From: Bacteroidota bacterium
GTDB lineage: Bacteria > Bacteroidota > Bacteroidia > Bacteroidales > NBLH01
Assembly (NCBI GenBank): GCA_025361565.1
Contig: JANYKN010000104.1
Span: 34,520-98,519, forward strand
Length of the DNA stretch: 64,000 nucleotides
Reading direction: 5' to 3'
Shown here one piece after another: positions 18,147-28,122 of the stretch. How positions within the stretch are numbered: position 1 is the first letter of the stretch; every line of letters starts with the position of its first letter. The notes beneath the pieces were generated by a model, which did not search any database, had not been told where the DNA came from, and saw only the letters and a list, made by a program, of their open reading frames with translations. The position numbers and the translations under genes are program-made.

Positions 18147-19556
18147 TTATTTATATGCAAAATTAGTTTCGTACTGCTCCAAGAGTTTATCTTTATGATA
18201 GATTCCAAATTTCAATTTACTTTTCTTTTCTTTAACATCATTTTTATTTAAATAAACTACAATGATGCCTTCAGTTTTTGAACTATACTTTAACAGGGTT
18301 TCGCCTGAAACAACAATATGACCTTTTGGTTCTAACAATTTAATTTCTAAGGATATATCTTCATTAGATTTATTTACTATTTTAAAATTGTACAAATTAC
18401 TGATTTCATTATTGGGTTGTTCCTGGTAGTCCATTCCTGGTGTACGTAAAATAACTGTTTCAATACTTCCTCGATTAATAAAAAGAGATGTTGTAAATAC
18501 AAGTATGAAAATTAAAAATATTGTATAAGCTACATTTCTTGTTGTGAGTTTAAATTTCTGACCATCCTGAATCCCTTTCAATGAGGCATACCTGATAAGC
18601 CCTAACGGTTTTTTCTGCTTCTTCATAACAGAATTACAAGCATCAATACAAGCAGTGCAATTGATACATTCAAGTTGATTTCCATTACGAATATCAATAG
18701 AAGTTGGGCAAACTTGTACACATAATTTACAATCAATGCAATCACCTTTTACAATTCCAGCTTCTATCTCCTTTTTTCGGGCGGCACCTCGGGGTTCACC
18801 TCTTTTGTAATCATAAGCAACAATTATACTGTTAGAATCTAACAATACACCTTGTAAACGACCATAAGGGCACATAATAGTACAAACCTGCTCACGAAAC
18901 CATGCAAAAATAAAATAGAATACGGAAGCAAACAAGACAATCGAAACAAAACCTGAAAGGTGCTCTGATACCGGATCGGTAATGATGTGAATTAAAATTT
19001 TTGTACCTACAAGATAAGCCAAAAATAAATTTGAGATCAAAAACGAAATGATCCAAAAAATACTATGTTTTAGGGTTCGCTTCCAAATTTTTGATAAATT
19101 GAGTCTTTGTGCTTTCAGTTTTCGCTGTTCGGTATGATTACCGTCAATTAACCATTCTATTTTTCTGAATACTAGCTCCATAAATATGGTTTGTGGGCAA
19201 GCCCAACCACAAAAAAGCCTTCCATATACAACAGTAAAAACAATTATAAAAACAATAATTGCCAGCATTATCAGGTAAAAGAGATAAAAATCCTGAGGCC
19301 AGAAAATAATGCCAAAAAATACAAATCTTCGATCTAAAATATCAATCAAAATCAATTGCTCACCATTTATTTTTAAAATGGGTGCCAAAAATAAAAATGC
19401 CAATAAAAAATAACCAAAAATATTCCTATAGTTATATAATTTTCCTTTTGGTTTTCGGGCATGCACCCATATTCTTTTTCCTTCTTTATTTACAGTAGAA
19501 ATATTATCACGGAAAGTATTATTTTCTTCATTCAAGTATTCGCTCATTTCAATCAA
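18147..19556 (-). CDS. ccoG: Cytochrome c oxidase accessory protein CcoG (FixG/RdxA)
   Basis: Membrane-bound iron-sulfur protein involved in copper handling for cbb3 oxidase assembly. The 469-residue product has several membrane segments (about 28-50, 85-110, 150-180, 190-215, 340-360) and a ferredoxin-like loop with two Cys clusters: CIDCKLCVQVCP and CINCTACIDAC (about 275-310). A C-terminal extracytoplasmic immunoglobulin-like domain follows. The NapH-like CGWACPQTIF segment is present. A second ATG three codons in (at 19547) is an alternative start. It is followed by fixH and the SafE-like gene. Confidence 0.95.
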   Translation of the reverse strand: MIEMSEYLNEENNTFRDNISTVNKEGKRIWVHARKPKGKLYNYRNIFGYFLLAFLFLAPILKINGEQLILIDILDRRFVFFGIIFWPQDFYLFYLIMLAIIVFIIVFTVVYGRLFCGWACPQTIFMELVFRKIEWLIDGNHTEQRKLKAQRLNLSKIWKRTLKHSIFWIISFLISNLFLAYLVGTKILIHIITDPVSEHLSGFVSIVLFASVFYFIFAWFREQVCTIMCPYGRLQGVLLDSNSIIVAYDYKRGEPRGAARKKEIEAGIVKGDCIDCKLCVQVCPTSIDIRNGNQLECINCTACIDACNSVMKKQKKPLGLIRYASLKGIQDGQKFKLTTRNVAYTIFLIFILVFTTSLFINRGSIETVILRTPGMDYQEQPNNEISNLYNFKIVNKSNEDISLEIKLLEPKGHIVVSGETLLKYSSKTEGIIVVYLNKNDVKEKKSKLKFGIYHKDKLLEQYETNFAYK

Positions 19557-19768
19557 TTCAAATAAATACGCAAGTCTGCTAATGGAAATTAGCCACGAAT
19601 TTAAAATAAATCCTTAAGAAAAAAAAGGAAGCAATGGAATGATTTGGAATTTGATATTTTAAAAATGATTCTCCCAGGAAATGAGCTATAATAAATGAAG
19701 ATCTAAGACTATCTATTAGGAAAAATCATTCAATTAACTAACAGTATTGAAAGATTGCAACTTTAAAT

Positions 19769-20623
19769 CTAATTAGCTACTTTGTCAATAAAAATAGAAA
19801 TCATCACAAAAAGTAAAAAAACATTGATAATTATAAAATATTTTTTAATTGCAAAACCTTGTTCTTCATTACTGAAAAGCTTTAGGAACACTGCTATTAA
19901 TGCAATAGTCGAAATACCAATAATTATTTTCTGAGAAACGGAATCTACAATATCAAAAACAGGAATAAAAAAGCAGGAAACTGCCGTTGCTAAAGTCCAG
20001 ATAAAAGTAATGCGTTTTAACTGGATTTCGGAATATCTGCTAGAAATGGAAGGGAATCCTGCTTGTTCATAATCTTTTCCATGCATGAGAGTAAGTAACC
20101 AAAAATGAGGAATTTGCCACATAAAAAGGAAAAATGCGGTTATCAAAATATTGGGGTCACTAAGCAAACCGCCACCTGCAACCCATCCAACAGCAGGTGG
20201 AATAGCGCCAATAAATGCACCAGGAATAACGGCATATGCAGATTTTTTTTTCAAAGGAGTGTAAATTCCATTGTACCAAAGTAATGCCAATAATCCAAGC
20301 TGAAGTCCCAAAAAATTAGAACCTAAGTATAGCAGGGTAGATCCAAGTATTACCTCAAAAATAATGATAATTAATGCTTGCTTTTCAGATATCCTTCCTG
20401 ATGGAATTGGCCTATTTTTAGTTCTTTCCATTAACAAATCAGTACCTCTTTCCTGATATTGGTTTAAAGCCGCAGATCCTCCGGCTAAAATAAAAATACC
20501 CAGCACAGGTAAAATTGCATCTGTCGAAAAATGACCAGTTGCCATCACAAAACCTAATAAGGTGGTGAGTGTAACTGCACTCACAATCTTGATTTTATTC
20601 AGTTCAAGAATTTCCTTTAACAT
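19769..20623 (-). CDS. ctaB: Protohaem IX farnesyltransferase (haem O synthase)
   Basis: UbiA-family prenyltransferase that converts haem B to haem O for the oxidase. The 284-residue membrane protein shows the first Asp-rich motif in NQYQERGTDLLMERTKNRPIPSG and the second polar loop with HFWLLTLMHGKDYEQAGFPS. About eight membrane segments are predicted. It starts 2 bases after the coxB stop, so it is the last gene of the caa3 operon. No ctaA is in the window. Confidence 0.95.
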   Translation of the reverse strand: MLKEILELNKIKIVSAVTLTTLLGFVMATGHFSTDAILPVLGIFILAGGSAALNQYQERGTDLLMERTKNRPIPSGRISEKQALIIIIFEVILGSTLLYLGSNFLGLQLGLLALLWYNGIYTPLKKKSAYAVIPGAFIGAIPPAVGWVAGGGLLSDPNILITAFFLFMWQIPHFWLLTLMHGKDYEQAGFPSISSRYSEIQLKRITFIWTLATAVSCFFIPVFDIVDSVSQKIIIGISTIALIAVFLKLFSNEEQGFAIKKYFIIINVFLLFVMISIFIDKVAN

Positions 20624-20625
20624 TT

Positions 20626-21540
20626 TTATTTTAGTGTTTTAATATATTCTATAATTTGCTTTATTTCCTCATCTGTCACCTGATCTTTGTATTCAGGCAT
20701 TACAGCTTTTGGAAATCCTTCAACAACCTGTGAATTTGGCTTACGTATCGAATTTATTATATAGTCTTCATCTGCTTTTACTTCAATTACTTTGCCATCA
20801 ACAACCACTTTTCTCATACTTCCAAAAAGACCTTTGTACGAAGGTCCAACCAATTTAGAACCATCCGTTGTATGACAAGCTACGCAACCGATTTTTTTCA
20901 TAGCCAATTCTCCTGGCATTGCATTTAAATCAACCTTTTGTTTGGTATTATACCAAGCAGTGTATTCAGCTTCAGGCAAAACCACAACTTTACTCATCAT
21001 ATACGAATGCCTTAACCCACAATATTCTGCACAGAGAATATTATATTGACCTAATTTTTCAGCTTTAAACCACATTTTATTGTTGATACCGGGCACAACA
21101 TCTTCTTTTATTCGGAAGGCTGGTATATAAAGGCTGTGAATAACATCCATAGAGTATAGATTTATCTTAACTGCCTTATTTATTGGCACATACAAGACAC
21201 TATCCCATTTCCCATTTTCATATTCAAAAGACCAAGCCCACATTTTACCTGTTGCTTTGATATTTATAGCATCATCAGGAAATGTACGCATTGGGCGATA
21301 TCCTGCCCATCCAAAGTAAAACATGAATAAAACAAGAATCGTTGGGATGACAGTCCATAAAATTTCAAGTTTTGTATTTTCTACTGTTGGCTCAGCTTTG
21401 GGATGTTTTTTCTTGTTATATTTAATTGAGAAGTAAATCATTCCAAACGTAATACCAATTAGAAAAATCAATGAAATACCTATAATAACAAAAAAGGCTA
21501 AATCTACTCCTTCAACAAAACTCGATGATCCTGAAAACAT
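20626..21540 (-). CDS. coxB: Cytochrome c oxidase subunit II with fused cytochrome c (caa3 type)
   Basis: A 304-residue subunit carrying the CuA entry site and its own haem c. Two membrane segments (about 15-38 and 58-78) precede the cupredoxin domain with ligands in CAEYCGLRHSYM: Cys170, Cys174, His178 and Met181. The C-terminal domain holds CVACH at 219-223 and a probable Met ligand in AVMPEYKDQ, which makes this a caa3-type enzyme. Operon order on the minus strand is SCO, coxA, coxC, coxD, coxB, ctaB. Confidence 0.95.
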   Translation of the reverse strand: MFSGSSSFVEGVDLAFFVIIGISLIFLIGITFGMIYFSIKYNKKKHPKAEPTVENTKLEILWTVIPTILVLFMFYFGWAGYRPMRTFPDDAINIKATGKMWAWSFEYENGKWDSVLYVPINKAVKINLYSMDVIHSLYIPAFRIKEDVVPGINNKMWFKAEKLGQYNILCAEYCGLRHSYMMSKVVVLPEAEYTAWYNTKQKVDLNAMPGELAMKKIGCVACHTTDGSKLVGPSYKGLFGSMRKVVVDGKVIEVKADEDYIINSIRKPNSQVVEGFPKAVMPEYKDQVTDEEIKQIIEYIKTLK

Positions 21541-21563
21541 AATCTTTTCTAAATTTAATTATT

Positions 21564-21860
21564 TTAAACAATAGATGTTCTAAAGCTGTAATCAACAAAT
21601 GTTAATATTATAAAAGTCAAAAACACAAATAGTGTTATTAAAACCATGACCGTTATTATTTTACTATCAAATTTCAAATGCATAAAATATGAACCTACTA
21701 TAAATGATTTTGTCAATGCAATGAAAAGTGCAATACCAACAGCCAATGCTTTAAAATCTACAGTAGAAGCAGCGACCGATAAAATAGTCAATTCCATTAA
21801 AGCGACCCAAATAAAAATATAGGCCTTATAATTAAGTGTATTTTTATGTGTTTTTTCCAT
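21564..21860 (-). CDS. coxD: Cytochrome c oxidase subunit IV family protein
   Basis: A 98-residue three-span membrane protein of the caa3/bo3 subunit IV type: ...YKAYIFIWVALMELTILSVAA, then GIALFIALTKSFIVGSYFMHLKFD, then a last hydrophobic segment. The motif SYFMHLKFD is characteristic. I use the ATG at 21860 (MEKTHKNTLNY), which places the start 5 bases after coxC; the longer frame would overlap coxC by 40 bases and adds a segment unlike the family. Confidence 0.88.
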   Translation of the reverse strand: MEKTHKNTLNYKAYIFIWVALMELTILSVAASTVDFKALAVGIALFIALTKSFIVGSYFMHLKFDSKIITVMVLITLFVFLTFIILTFVDYSFRTSIV

Positions 21861-21865
21861 ACCTT

Positions 21866-22483
21866 TCAATGAACTAAATAAAACAGTGGAAATAAAAATA
21901 TCCATATTATATCAACCAGATGCCAGTATAATCCGGCATTTTCGTGCTGTACAAAATTAGTACTATTAATAGTTCCGTTTTTTACTTTAAAAATAATTAC
22001 CCCTATAAAAACACTTCCTGCAATAACATGCAGTGCATGCAATCCTGTCATAAAGAAGTAAAGCAAAAAAAACAATGCTTCACCTTTTGGCAAATGCAAA
22101 AACGAATCGGTTCCAGGCGCCAATCCATGCTCAAACTTATGTGCCCACTCAAAATATTTATTTATCAAAAAAATAATTGCCAAAAAAATTGTCAAAACCA
22201 TTAAAGAAATCGACAATTTCTTCTTGTCCTGTTGAATGGCAGCAATTGATACTGCAATAGTCATTGAACTGGTAATTAATATTATGGTATTTACTGTTCC
22301 AATAAATACATCAAGTTCATGGCCACCAGCAGCAAATGCTTTTTGATTCATATACCTATAAATAGAGAATACCAAAAACAATCCTCCAAATAGAAGTAAT
22401 TCCGTAAAAAGGAAAAGCCACATTCCCATTTTCGAAGCCTCATCATCGCGGTGTGGATGTTGATGTGTTATAACTTGCTCCAT
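21866..22483 (-). CDS. coxC: Cytochrome c oxidase subunit III
   Basis: A 205-residue membrane protein of the haem-copper oxidase subunit III family with five predicted segments. SKMGMWLFLFTELLLFGGLF is the conserved first segment, FMTGLHALHVIAGSVFIG the conserved fourth, and ENAGLYWHLVDIIWIFLFPLFYL the last; the Glu/His positions match the family. It starts 6 bases after coxA. Confidence 0.95.
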   Translation of the reverse strand: MEQVITHQHPHRDDEASKMGMWLFLFTELLLFGGLFLVFSIYRYMNQKAFAAGGHELDVFIGTVNTIILITSSMTIAVSIAAIQQDKKKLSISLMVLTIFLAIIFLINKYFEWAHKFEHGLAPGTDSFLHLPKGEALFFLLYFFMTGLHALHVIAGSVFIGVIIFKVKNGTINSTNFVQHENAGLYWHLVDIIWIFLFPLFYLVH

Positions 22484-22489
22484 ATTATT

Positions 22490-24106
22490 TTATTTAATAT
22501 TGTCATATTCATAAGGGCCTTCAGTAACTTCAGGCATTATTTTAAAGTTTTCGAGGATAGGTGGCGAGGATGTTTGCCATTCCAATGTAGTCCCTTTCCA
22601 TGGATTATCTCCAGCAGGTAATCCACTTTTCATACCTTTAATTATGTTTACCAACATAATAATTAAGCCAGTAAATAAAATCCAAGATCCTACAGTCGAC
22701 AAAATCTCTAATGGCTGAAATTGCGGAAGATAATCATAATATCTTCTAGGCAATCCCATAATTCCCATGATTAACATTGGGAAATATAAAATATTAAAAC
22801 CAACAAAGATGACCCAAAATGCAGATTTGGCTCTTTTGATATTATACATTCTGCCATATATTTTTGGAAACCAATAATGCATAGCCGCAAAAAAACCAAA
22901 TCCAGTACCACCAAACATTACATAATGAAAATGTCCTACCACAAATGCAGTATCGGTTAAATGAGTATCAGTTGCCAATGCGCCAAGTAATAAACCGGTT
23001 AAGCCTCCAATCATGAAGAGAAAAATAAAACCCATGGCATATAACATTGGTGGTTGCATATCAATTGATCCTTTATACATGGTTGCTAACCAGTTAAAAA
23101 TTTTAACAGCACTAGGAATGGAAACCAAAAATGTTAATATGGAGAATATTACCCTTGAAGGACCACTCATTCCAGCAGTAAACATATGATGGCCCCAAAC
23201 CAGATAGCCAACAAATGCAATAGCTAAACTTGAATAAGCGATTGCTTTATATCCAAATATTCTTCGGCGTGTAAAAACAGGAATAATTTCAGAAATTACA
23301 CCCATTGCAGGCAATATCATAATATAAACTGCCGGATGAGAGTATATCCAGAAAAGATGTTGATATAAAATTGGATCGCCACCTAATGATGGATCAAAAA
23401 GACCTATTCCTAGTGTTCTTTCAGCAACTATCATTAATAATGTAATTCCAATAACCGGTGTTGCGAGTATTTGAATCCAGGCAGTTGCATATGTAGCCCA
23501 AACAAATAAAGGCATTTTAAACCAATCCATTCCTTTGGCCCGCATTCGATGGATGGTTGTTAAAAAATTCAAACCAGTTAGTATTGAAGAAAAACCCAAT
23601 ATAAATGCAGCTAGCACAGCCTGCGTAACATTAGTTCCAGTCCTTACGCTATACGGTGCATAAAAAGTCCATCCGGTATCAGCGGTGCCTTCACCAAAAA
23701 ACAATGTAGATAAAGCTAAAATAGCTCCTCCAACATAAAAATACCATGATAATAAATTTATCCTTGGAAATGCAACATCCTCAGCACCAATTATTAATGG
23801 TAAAATAAAATTACCAAAAACCGCTGGTATGCCTGGGATGATAAATAGAAAAATCATGATAACTCCATGCAAAGTAAAAGTTTTATTGTAGGTACTTGCA
23901 TTCATGATTGTTTTTCCTGGGGCAATCAATTCAATCTTCATTAATATACCTAAAATAGCAGCTGATAAAAAAAAGAATGCTATTGAATATAGATAAAGTA
24001 AGGCAATTCTTTTATGATCGGTAGTAAAAATCCAGGAAGAAATCCCTTTTTTGGTCTTATTTTCAAAGAAACCTCTAGTAGGCAGTGCAACTCGTTCTTT
24101 TGACAT
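22490..24106 (-). CDS. coxA: Cytochrome c oxidase subunit I
   Basis: Catalytic subunit of the caa3 oxidase, reducing oxygen at the haem-CuB site and pumping protons. The 538-residue protein has twelve predicted membrane segments. Visible: TLHGVIMIFLFIIPG (low-spin haem His), the CuB/His-Tyr region LFWIYSHPAVYIMILPAMG, VWGHHMFTAGM, and the HFHYVMFGG haem-ligand segment. Its ATG overlaps the SCO stop by one base (TAATG), so translation is probably coupled. Confidence 0.97.
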   Translation of the reverse strand: MSKERVALPTRGFFENKTKKGISSWIFTTDHKRIALLYLYSIAFFFLSAAILGILMKIELIAPGKTIMNASTYNKTFTLHGVIMIFLFIIPGIPAVFGNFILPLIIGAEDVAFPRINLLSWYFYVGGAILALSTLFFGEGTADTGWTFYAPYSVRTGTNVTQAVLAAFILGFSSILTGLNFLTTIHRMRAKGMDWFKMPLFVWATYATAWIQILATPVIGITLLMIVAERTLGIGLFDPSLGGDPILYQHLFWIYSHPAVYIMILPAMGVISEIIPVFTRRRIFGYKAIAYSSLAIAFVGYLVWGHHMFTAGMSGPSRVIFSILTFLVSIPSAVKIFNWLATMYKGSIDMQPPMLYAMGFIFLFMIGGLTGLLLGALATDTHLTDTAFVVGHFHYVMFGGTGFGFFAAMHYWFPKIYGRMYNIKRAKSAFWVIFVGFNILYFPMLIMGIMGLPRRYYDYLPQFQPLEILSTVGSWILFTGLIIMLVNIIKGMKSGLPAGDNPWKGTTLEWQTSSPPILENFKIMPEVTEGPYEYDNIK

Positions 24107-24888
24107 TATGTTTTATTAATTTTAATAGGTTGTTTTTTTAATAATACAGTAAATAAAAATATAAGGACAAGTAAAATAATAAATGATCCAGATATTGAAG
24201 TTATGTTAAACATGTATTTTTTAGATTCTGAATCATAACTGAAACAAAATTTCAATAATTTATTAATCGTAGGACTAGACCGCTCATCAGCTGCTTCAAT
24301 AATGGCCATTTTTAAATCGAAAGCCAAAAAATCTGTTCCGTATAAATATCTTGTAATCTTACCCTTAGGGCTAACCGCTATAATACTTGCAGGATGCAAA
24401 AAATCTTTACCATTCCGTTTAAATTTAAAACCTACGGCATCAGTTATTTTTTGGATATTCAATGAATCTCCGGTGAGCCATATCCATTGAGATTCATCAA
24501 TTTTTCGCTTTATGGATCCAACATAATTTTTTTTCTTCTTTTTACCAAGTGTAGGTGTATCATGATCGTTAAAACTAATGGTAATAACTTGATAATCTTT
24601 CCCAAGTTCCATTTCGGTGTGATCAATTACCTCAGCAACCCCATCTAGTAATGGTGAACATAAGCCCGGACATTCGTAATAAACAAAAGAAATGATAGTT
24701 GGCTTGTTAATTAAACTCCTTAAATTCACCTTCATGCTGTCCCTATCTAATAATACGACATCGCTGGGTAAAATACTATCGAGTTTTTCATAAATTCCAA
24801 TCTCTTTTGGTGGATTGAATACATTTTGTCCGCTTGCATACAAACAAGTTAACAAACTGAAAATTAATAATATACTTTTTATTTTCAT
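24106..24888 (-). CDS. SCO1/SenC family copper chaperone
   Basis: A 260-residue exported thioredoxin-fold protein that loads copper into the CuA site. The N-terminus is a signal peptide (MKIKSILLIFSLLTCLYASG). The copper site is intact: CPGLC (CxxxC) at about residues 74-78 and the His of DFLHPASI. Unusually for a soluble SCO, a C-terminal membrane segment ([15 protein letters not shown]) tethers the protein at its end. First gene of the caa3 operon. Confidence 0.92.
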   Translation of the reverse strand: MKIKSILLIFSLLTCLYASGQNVFNPPKEIGIYEKLDSILPSDVVLLDRDSMKVNLRSLINKPTIISFVYYECPGLCSPLLDGVAEVIDHTEMELGKDYQVITISFNDHDTPTLGKKKKKNYVGSIKRKIDESQWIWLTGDSLNIQKITDAVGFKFKRNGKDFLHPASIIAVSPKGKITRYLYGTDFLAFDLKMAIIEAADERSSPTINKLLKFCFSYDSESKKYMFNITSISGSFIILLVLIFLFTVLLKKQPIKINKT

Positions 24889-25319
24889 TTAAATATTGTA
24901 TAATAAGAAATTCGGATTACTAATTCTTAAATTACATTTTGCTGCAAATATAAAAAAAAAGTTTATTTATCGCAATTTAGACTAAATAAAAATAAGGAAA
25001 AATAAAAATCGATTTTAATAATCCTGGTAAATCTTTAGTTATAATGCCCATTGCCTTAAATTAAAACAGCAATACAATTGAATATCAAAGCTTTTAACTT
25101 TTTCTTACCATAATATTATAATATTTTTTTTTGCAAATCAAAAAACGTTGAAAGGTGGAAATTAAATGAAAAAGATTCTGTACCTTTTGTACCCCAACAA
25201 ATTACCGCATTCGCTGAGTGTTTTCAATACGATAAGAAAACCAGATATTATAAAACAATAATACTTCAAAGAAAAATAATAAAAACATAATTAAATTGAG
25301 AAGTATATCTGGATATAAA
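24889..25319. other. Intergenic region between SCO and the solute-binding gene
   Basis: Very AT-rich 431 bases that must hold the promoter of the minus-strand caa3 operon. A 31-codon ATG frame (25166-25261, plus strand) and an overlapping open frame without a start are present, but neither resembles a known protein. No RNA gene or strong terminator is seen. Confidence 0.4.
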
Positions 25320-26738
25320 TCATTTAATTTGACGTTTTATGTTTTTCATTACTTCTGCAACTGTTTGCTTTTTTTCAAGAATGTCCATTACTGGTATAAC
25401 AATGTTCTTGTTTCTTTCACCAAAAAAACAACTATTGTCAACAGGGTTTATCATATGTAAACCATATTTTTTTAATATATAAAACTGATAATCTTCAAAT
25501 TGATCGAAACCAAGAGTTGTTGAGGTAATATTTCCTTTAACCGCAGTCGGGCACTTTGTATATCGTGCCCACTTTTCAGATATTCCAGAACTTGCCCAAA
25601 ATTTTAAAAGTTTTATGGCTTCCTCCTTATGAGGTGCATTTTCAGGAACTGCCCAACAAGCTTTGTATCCGCCAATATATGCAGGATTATTTACTGTAAA
25701 GGTAGGAAGCTCAGCAGGCACAATATTGCGCAGCTTAACTTTATCGATTCCATCCCAAATAGTGTACATCCAAGAACCTTGTGCGTAAATTAAACATTGT
25801 CCGTCCAAAAGATAATTGAAAGTTGACGCCCATACCACTTTTTCTCTATCTCTGGGCAGTGGATCATATTTTGCAATTTCCTCAAATACGTTAAGTACTT
25901 TTTCAAGGTATTCAAGTTTCTTTGGATTATATTCCGGATTTACAATTTCATTATAATCACCTACCAACGAATAAAACATAGTATTTACAAGCATTGGAGA
26001 AATAATCCAGGAACCTTCCTCAAACATTGGAATTATATTGGTACCATGCGATTTATTATATTCGTGAGCTGCCTTGATGTATGAAATAAAATCATCTGGT
26101 GTCATTCCAAATTGTTTAATTTGAATACCCATTTTCGCTGCTAAAACTTTATTATACCATATAGCATAATAAAACCCTTCATTATATGGACCAATAGTTA
26201 TACCGCCATTTGCATCTTTATACTCCTTATTAAAAACAAAACTTTGGTGTTTTTCTTTAAAATCAGGAAATTCACTGAAATCGACCAAATATTTTTTTCC
26301 CCATTCAGGATCTTTCAAATATGCAGCTACTCTAGGATAATGGTCTTTTAACCGAATTATATCCCATTTTGGATGAGATGAAGTAATCTGTTCGGCAATA
26401 AATTTAACTTCTTCATTATCTGAAGATTGACCATTTGCGCTGGAAAAAAAATAAACATTTTCAGGAAATTGTAAATTTACTTTAACATCCTGATTAATAA
26501 ACTCATACTCATTTGCAACTTCACGAACAAGCTGTTCTCGCTTGCCTTCTCCTTTCCAATGCCCAATCCAGTTTATTTGAGATTTTTCTTTTACCTCAAT
26601 GGTTTTACCATTTTCTGAAACCTTTTCCCTTTTACACGAAATAAATATGGTGAGAATCAACACTCCTGAAATAAGTGCAAATCTTAAAACTGTCTCTTTT
26701 AAAAAGTAAAAAACCTTATACATTTTGCATTTCTCCAT
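25320..26738 (-). CDS. Orphan extracellular solute-binding lipoprotein (ABC family 1 type)
   Basis: A 472-residue protein resembling sugar-binding components of ABC importers. The N-terminus is a lipoprotein signal ending in TIFISC (Cys35 from the first ATG; an ATG five codons in is an alternative start). The body has the family-typical order: a WIGHWKGEGKREQLVREVANEYE start, GFYYAIWYNKVLAAKMGI, the QCLIYAQGSWMYTIWDG block, and a GYKACWAVPENAPHKEEAIKLLKFWAS segment. No permease or ATPase gene lies nearby, so transport through a dedicated importer is not supported here; a sensor-linked role is possible. It lies alone between the two oxidase clusters. Confidence 0.8.
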   Translation of the reverse strand: MEKCKMYKVFYFLKETVLRFALISGVLILTIFISCKREKVSENGKTIEVKEKSQINWIGHWKGEGKREQLVREVANEYEFINQDVKVNLQFPENVYFFSSANGQSSDNEEVKFIAEQITSSHPKWDIIRLKDHYPRVAAYLKDPEWGKKYLVDFSEFPDFKEKHQSFVFNKEYKDANGGITIGPYNEGFYYAIWYNKVLAAKMGIQIKQFGMTPDDFISYIKAAHEYNKSHGTNIIPMFEEGSWIISPMLVNTMFYSLVGDYNEIVNPEYNPKKLEYLEKVLNVFEEIAKYDPLPRDREKVVWASTFNYLLDGQCLIYAQGSWMYTIWDGIDKVKLRNIVPAELPTFTVNNPAYIGGYKACWAVPENAPHKEEAIKLLKFWASSGISEKWARYTKCPTAVKGNITSTTLGFDQFEDYQFYILKKYGLHMINPVDNSCFFGERNKNIVIPVMDILEKKQTVAEVMKNIKRQIK

Positions 26739-27448
26739 TTTTATATCGCATAATGATTATGTGTTAAAATTTTATTGAAGCACGTAAAATTTATTCATTA
26801 AATATAAATATTACGGAGCTAAACAAATCAAATATATCCAAGGCTCGATAGACGAATACAAAACAGAAACTGCGATTTTTTAAGAAGTAATTATTAAAGG
26901 ATCTATTTTTTAAGTTGATTCGTTAACCATTGAATTTTAAGCTTCCTCTTTTATTTTCTCTTCTGTTTAAAATTCAATATTTTAATATGAAAAACTGCTT
27001 TTTTAGTTGATTGCACTTTGATTATTTTAAGTTTAAAGATAGCTATAATAATGAAAAATCCTTCACACTATCAAGATCGATATTGTAAATTGCACCTTTC
27101 ATCAATATAATAAATGTACAAATTGTGCTTAGTAATTATAGTGTGGACTAACAGAAAGGCCTGTCATTTTATTTTATTCTGAATATAGTTATTGTAGGAT
27201 TTTAGGAATAGCAAACCTGTTCAGTCTTAGGGAACAAAGGTTGATCTTTATTTAAGCTCCATTCAAATGGATTTTAAAATTAAAAGAAAGATAAAGCAAT
27301 TAAAGAAAGTAGCAGAGATATTTTCAAAACTTAAAATAGTAATCTCGTTAATCATGCTTCAATTAATAAACTTGTTTTCTTTTGGTACGAAAATATTGTA
27401 ACGCAAAAGAAAACAAATAGAAAAAGCTGAAAGGGAAATTAATGCCTA
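26739..27448. other. Long intergenic region, possible small frame
   Basis: About 710 AT-rich bases. It should contain the promoter of the solute-binding gene. One 44-codon plus-strand frame (27267-27401) encodes a Lys-rich helix followed by a hydrophobic segment (IVISLIMLQLINLFSF); it could be a small membrane peptide but has no recognisable family. I see no RNA gene here. Confidence 0.35.
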
Positions 27449-28102
27449 TTACTTATTAATAACTTTCAAGGAATCAACCTTTTGGGTATTTAAATTATTA
27501 TTATAGTACCCAATCTTTTCTCCTTGAGGTGGTTTTGGGTTTTTGGGGCTTGATTTCTGAATTCTTTGTAACACGAAACTAAGCACTTGAACGATTTGAT
27601 TTTCGGTCAATTGCCCTTTAAACGGGGTCATTCCCTTTGCTGGAACTCCATTTTTTACAACCTGAAAAAGAAGTACGGGTTGATTTCCATGAATCCAATA
27701 TTCATCTGATAAATTGGGGCCTATTGCATTTCCTCCACCTTCTGGACCATGACAGGTTGTACAGGTTTTAGTTGCGAAAATTTCAGCCCCGGCTCTTATG
27801 TTGATTTCATCAGTATATAAGGTAATTTGAGACTCATCAAATCCCTGAGAACCATTTTTTTTAATATTAATTTCAGCAATAGAAATTTCCTTGTTGTACT
27901 CTGCTTTTTGAAGATCGCCTATTCCAAGCCAAAAATAATACGCTCCGTAGAAAACTGAAAAGATAACTGAAAGATAAAACAGGCTCATTAACCAAAATGG
28001 AGCGGGATTATCGAGTTCCTGAATATTATCATATTCATGGTCCTTAATTAGATTGTGATCGAATTTTTCATTAAATTCAATTTTTTCATCATGCTTATCC
28101 AT
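27449..28102 (-). CDS. ccoP: cbb3 oxidase subunit CcoP (mono-haem)
   Basis: A 217-residue membrane-anchored cytochrome c of the cbb3 oxidase. The N-terminal CcoP domain contains YDNIQELDNPAPFWLMSLFYLSVIFSVFYGAYYFWLG, with one membrane segment at about 36-57. One haem site, CTTCH, follows at about residue 117 with GPEGGGNAIGPNL. Proteobacterial CcoP has two haems; this one has only one, a form found in many Bacteroidota. Last gene of the ccoNO-Q-P group. Confidence 0.92.
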   Translation of the reverse strand: MDKHDEKIEFNEKFDHNLIKDHEYDNIQELDNPAPFWLMSLFYLSVIFSVFYGAYYFWLGIGDLQKAEYNKEISIAEINIKKNGSQGFDESQITLYTDEINIRAGAEIFATKTCTTCHGPEGGGNAIGPNLSDEYWIHGNQPVLLFQVVKNGVPAKGMTPFKGQLTENQIVQVLSFVLQRIQKSSPKNPKPPQGEKIGYYNNNLNTQKVDSLKVINK

Positions 28103-28122
28103 GGTTCTCTGTATTTATTATT

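Noticed and set aside
26739..27448. tRNA or small RNA gene in the long gap
   Set aside because: No T-loop-like GTTCGA block, cloverleaf stems or strong terminator were seen.
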